Below are positions 6,166 through 7,527 of a stretch of 7,527 bases of DNA, piece by piece (positions within the stretch are counted from its first letter, which is position 1; every line of letters starts with the position of its first letter). The translations under genes were made by a program, and so were the position numbers. Origin of the DNA: Acidobacteriaceae bacterium (GTDB lineage Bacteria > Acidobacteriota > Terriglobia > Terriglobales > Acidobacteriaceae); assembly GCA_030040175.1 (NCBI GenBank), contig JASHUF010000041.1, positions 1-7,527 of the forward strand. The letters are read 5' to 3'. The notes beneath the pieces are model-generated. The model searched no databases. It was not told the DNA's origin and saw only the letters and a list, made by a program, of their open reading frames with translations.

Positions 6166-7032
6166 ATGAGCTTCAAGGAGGGTTTGAAAACAATCGTCGT
6201 GGCCACGAATCCGGAGGGCGAGCAGGAAGCGGCGCTCGAGTATGCGCGCAAGCTGGCGGGCGCTTACGGCGCGCGCATCGTGCTGGCGCACTCGCTGGAC
6301 CCGATGGAATATGCCACCGTGGACGGCGTTCCCGGCCGCGTGCTGCGCAAGATGAACGAGGATGCCCGCAACGCCCTGGACAAGATTGCCTGCAGGCTGC
6401 TCGAAGAGGCCATTCCCAGCCACTCGGAGATTCGCCAGGGAGCCGTGGCGCAGATGCTGGTGGATGTGGCGCGGCAGTATCGGGCCGGACTGATTGTGAT
6501 TGGCACACGCGGCATGGATGGCGTAGGCCCGCTGCTGGTGGGCTCCCTTGCCGAACAGCTTGTGCGCCTGGCGCCGTGCCCGGTGCTTGCGGTGGCTGCC
6601 GACTGGAATGCAGGACCCTATCGCCCTGTTCCCGGCGGCCCGGTGCTGCTGGCCATGGAGAAAAACGAAGCCGCTCAAGAGGCCGCGGCCGCTGCGTATT
6701 CTTTAGCGGAGACCTTCGACCGGACGCTTGTGGTCCTGCATGCGCGCACTGCGGCGGAAGCTTCAGCCTTTCTGAACCCCTGCGCCACCACGCGCGAGGA
6801 GTTCGGCATTGAGCCCGGCGGCACGGTGTCGGTGCGTTGCGTGGTAAAGGACGGCGCTCCCGCGGACGCGATCGCCGCTGCCATCGCGCAGTTTCATCCC
6901 AGCATCCTGGTGGTGGGCGTGAAGCGCGCGAGCGAGACCCCGGGGCCGCATGGGACCGCCTTTGCCCTGCTCGCGAGTTCGCGCGTGCCGGTATTGTGCG
7001 TTCCGCCGGCAATGCAGCCCGTAGAAGCGTGA
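6166..7032 (+). CDS. Tandem universal stress protein (UspA family)
   Basis: Cytoplasmic protein of 288 residues made of two UspA-type alpha/beta domains, about 7-145 and 157-281. Usp proteins bind ATP or act as dimeric stress adaptors under starvation, hypoxia or oxidative stress. Domain 1 begins TIVVATNPEGEQEAALEYA; the usual acidic residue after the first strand is replaced by Asn 15. It ends with the ATP-binding signature G-x2-G-x9-G-S, seen as G113, G116, G126 and S127, followed by PCPVLAV. Domain 2 has the same fold pattern (GPVLLAME at its start, PSILVVGVKR and VPVLCV at its end), but the loop after GVKR lacks the second Gly and the G-S/T pair, so it probably does not bind ATP that way. 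Length fits tandem Usp proteins. The gene stands alone, behind a terminator and two Crp/Fnr-type operators, and is followed by the Crp/Fnr gene 171 bp on, which suggests oxygen- or redox-linked control. Confidence 0.93.
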   Translation: MSFKEGLKTIVVATNPEGEQEAALEYARKLAGAYGARIVLAHSLDPMEYATVDGVPGRVLRKMNEDARNALDKIACRLLEEAIPSHSEIRQGAVAQMLVDVARQYRAGLIVIGTRGMDGVGPLLVGSLAEQLVRLAPCPVLAVAADWNAGPYRPVPGGPVLLAMEKNEAAQEAAAAAYSLAETFDRTLVVLHARTAAEASAFLNPCATTREEFGIEPGGTVSVRCVVKDGAPADAIAAAIAQFHPSILVVGVKRASETPGPHGTAFALLASSRVPVLCVPPAMQPVEA

Positions 7033-7045
7033 CCGGCGGCGCTCG

Positions 7046-7069
7046 AGCCGCGCAAATTGAGTTGCGGCT
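7046..7069 (+). repeat. Hairpin after the stress protein gene
   Basis: AGCCGC (7046-7051) and GCGGCT (7064-7069) form a 6-bp perfect inverted repeat with a 12-nt loop, 13 bp after the stop. No T-run follows, so it is at best a weak or factor-dependent terminator, or a 3'-end stabilising hairpin. Confidence 0.35.
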
Positions 7070-7136
7070 AGGTTCACTGAGGCAGGATTCCGCGCAAGGA
7101 CGGCAGCCGCGCGTCCGGCGGAGGCGCGCGCGAACC

Positions 7137-7154
7137 CTGTGATGCAGATCACAG
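7137..7154. promoter_or_regulatory. Crp/Fnr-type operator 3, upstream of the Crp/Fnr gene
   Basis: CTGTGATGCAGATCACAG contains TGTGA-N6-TCACA with perfect half-sites; the outer C/G pair extends the symmetry to 6 bp per arm. Its centre is 7145.5. With the -10 hexamer at 7174-7179, transcription should start near 7186-7187, which places the operator at about -41, the classic class II activator position. Self-regulation by the downstream gene product is the simplest reading. Confidence 0.8.
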
Positions 7155-7173
7155 TCGCCAATTGCGGCCGGGC

Positions 7174-7179
7174 TATACT
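7174..7179 (+). promoter_or_regulatory. -10 element of the Crp/Fnr gene promoter
   Basis: TATACT matches the sigma70 TATAAT box in 5 of 6 bases, 24 bp before the ATG. The expected -35 position (7151-7156, ACAGTC) is poor and is overlapped by operator 3. That is typical of activator-dependent class II promoters. The predicted 5' leader is only about 18 nt. Confidence 0.55.
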
Positions 7180-7203
7180 GCGATTAGTCGTCGCGGTATA
7201 GCT

Positions 7204-7527
7204 ATGGCCGGCTTCCATCCCCATCACGCCCCCGAGGATTGCCTCAACTGCGAACATCGGCACCTGCGCATGTTCTGCAACCTCACGCCTGAGGCGCTTG
7301 CGGACTACGACCGGATCGGCATCATGATGAACCATGCGCGCGGCGCCACGCTGTTTTCCGAGGGCGACGCGGCGCGCAATGTTTTTGTGATCTGCTTCGG
7401 CCAGGTCAAGATTTCCTCCACTTCGCGCGACGGCAAAACCATGATCCTGAAGATTGCCTCGCCCGGCGATGTGCTGGGCCTGAGCGCGGTGCTGGCCAAC
7501 GTGCCCCATGAAGTCACCGCCGAGGCT
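7204..7527 (+). CDS. Crp/Fnr-family transcriptional regulator, N-terminal part (3' end outside window)
   Basis: The first 108 residues of a regulator that normally has about 220-240; the C-terminal helix-turn-helix is beyond the window, so DNA binding is inferred. An N-terminal cysteine cluster C13-x2-C16-x8-C25 (in DCLNCEHRHLRMFC) precedes a cyclic-nucleotide-binding-type beta roll with GATLFSEGDAARNVFVICFGQVKIS (the central GD and G-x-V-K-hydrophobic are hallmarks) and SPGDVLGLSAVL. A fourth Cys lies at 64. Where CRP has Arg-Ser for the cAMP phosphate, this protein reads PHEVTAEA, so cAMP binding is unlikely. The cysteines could hold an Fe-S cluster or act as a thiol switch, as in FNR-like sensors, but the spacing differs from E. 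coli FNR. ATG 7204 lacks a clear Shine-Dalgarno; it is the only reasonable start and keeps the whole Cys cluster. A perfect operator of this family lies in its promoter. Confidence 0.88.
   Translation, partial: MAGFHPHHAPEDCLNCEHRHLRMFCNLTPEALADYDRIGIMMNHARGATLFSEGDAARNVFVICFGQVKISSTSRDGKTMILKIASPGDVLGLSAVLANVPHEVTAEA

Noticed and set aside
6078..6812. Open frames of 194-279 codons in other frames across the Usp gene
   Set aside because: They overlap a gene with a perfect ATP signature and strong ribosome-binding site; their products are Pro/Arg/Gly-rich without any family feature.

Overview
The window is high-GC, densely coded chromosomal DNA. It most likely comes from an Acidobacteria (Terriglobia-like) genome. 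The clues are a secreted PA14-containing GH3 enzyme, a DUF4382/DUF5666-type lipoprotein, a Cys-rich Crp/Fnr-type regulator, and an intergenic palindromic repeat of the GGTCCTTCG...CTCAGGATGACA kind that I recall as dispersed in such genomes. The taxonomic call is inference; there is no rRNA or marker gene here.

Layout: (1) 2-658 (+), the C-terminal part of xylulokinase (xylB), cut by the window edge. (2) About 690-736, a palindromic repeat between two convergent genes; it also supplies the stop codon of the next gene. (3) 728-1414 (-), a Dph6-type PP-loop ATPase, and 1460-4036 (-), a secreted GH3 beta-glycosidase with an inserted PA14 domain. These two are probably co-transcribed, GH3 first. 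(4) 4037-4354, a 318-bp divergent intergenic region with no confident promoter. (5) 4355-5878 (+), a lipoprotein with an N-terminal DUF4382-like domain and three DUF5666-like repeats, followed by a good intrinsic terminator at 5924-5975. (6) 6166-7032 (+), a tandem universal stress protein. (7) 7204-7527 (+), the N-terminal half of a Crp/Fnr-family regulator, cut by the right edge.

The left half suggests plant or microbial polysaccharide use: an exported beta-glycosidase releases sugar, and xylulokinase feeds D-xylulose into the pentose phosphate pathway. The substrate link between them is not proven.

The right half looks like a small stress/redox regulatory unit. Two perfect inverted repeats of the Crp/Fnr class (GTGA-N6-TCAC) lie in tandem, 22 bp apart centre to centre, upstream of the stress protein. 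A third lies upstream of the Crp/Fnr gene at the spacing expected for a class II promoter (about -41.5). The regulator carries a C-x2-C-x8-C cysteine cluster at its N terminus and lacks the Arg-Ser pair used by CRP to bind cAMP, so a redox, oxygen or NO input is more likely than cAMP. This predicted autoregulated module is the most interesting content of the window. I see no CRISPR array, tRNA, rRNA, transposase or phage gene.
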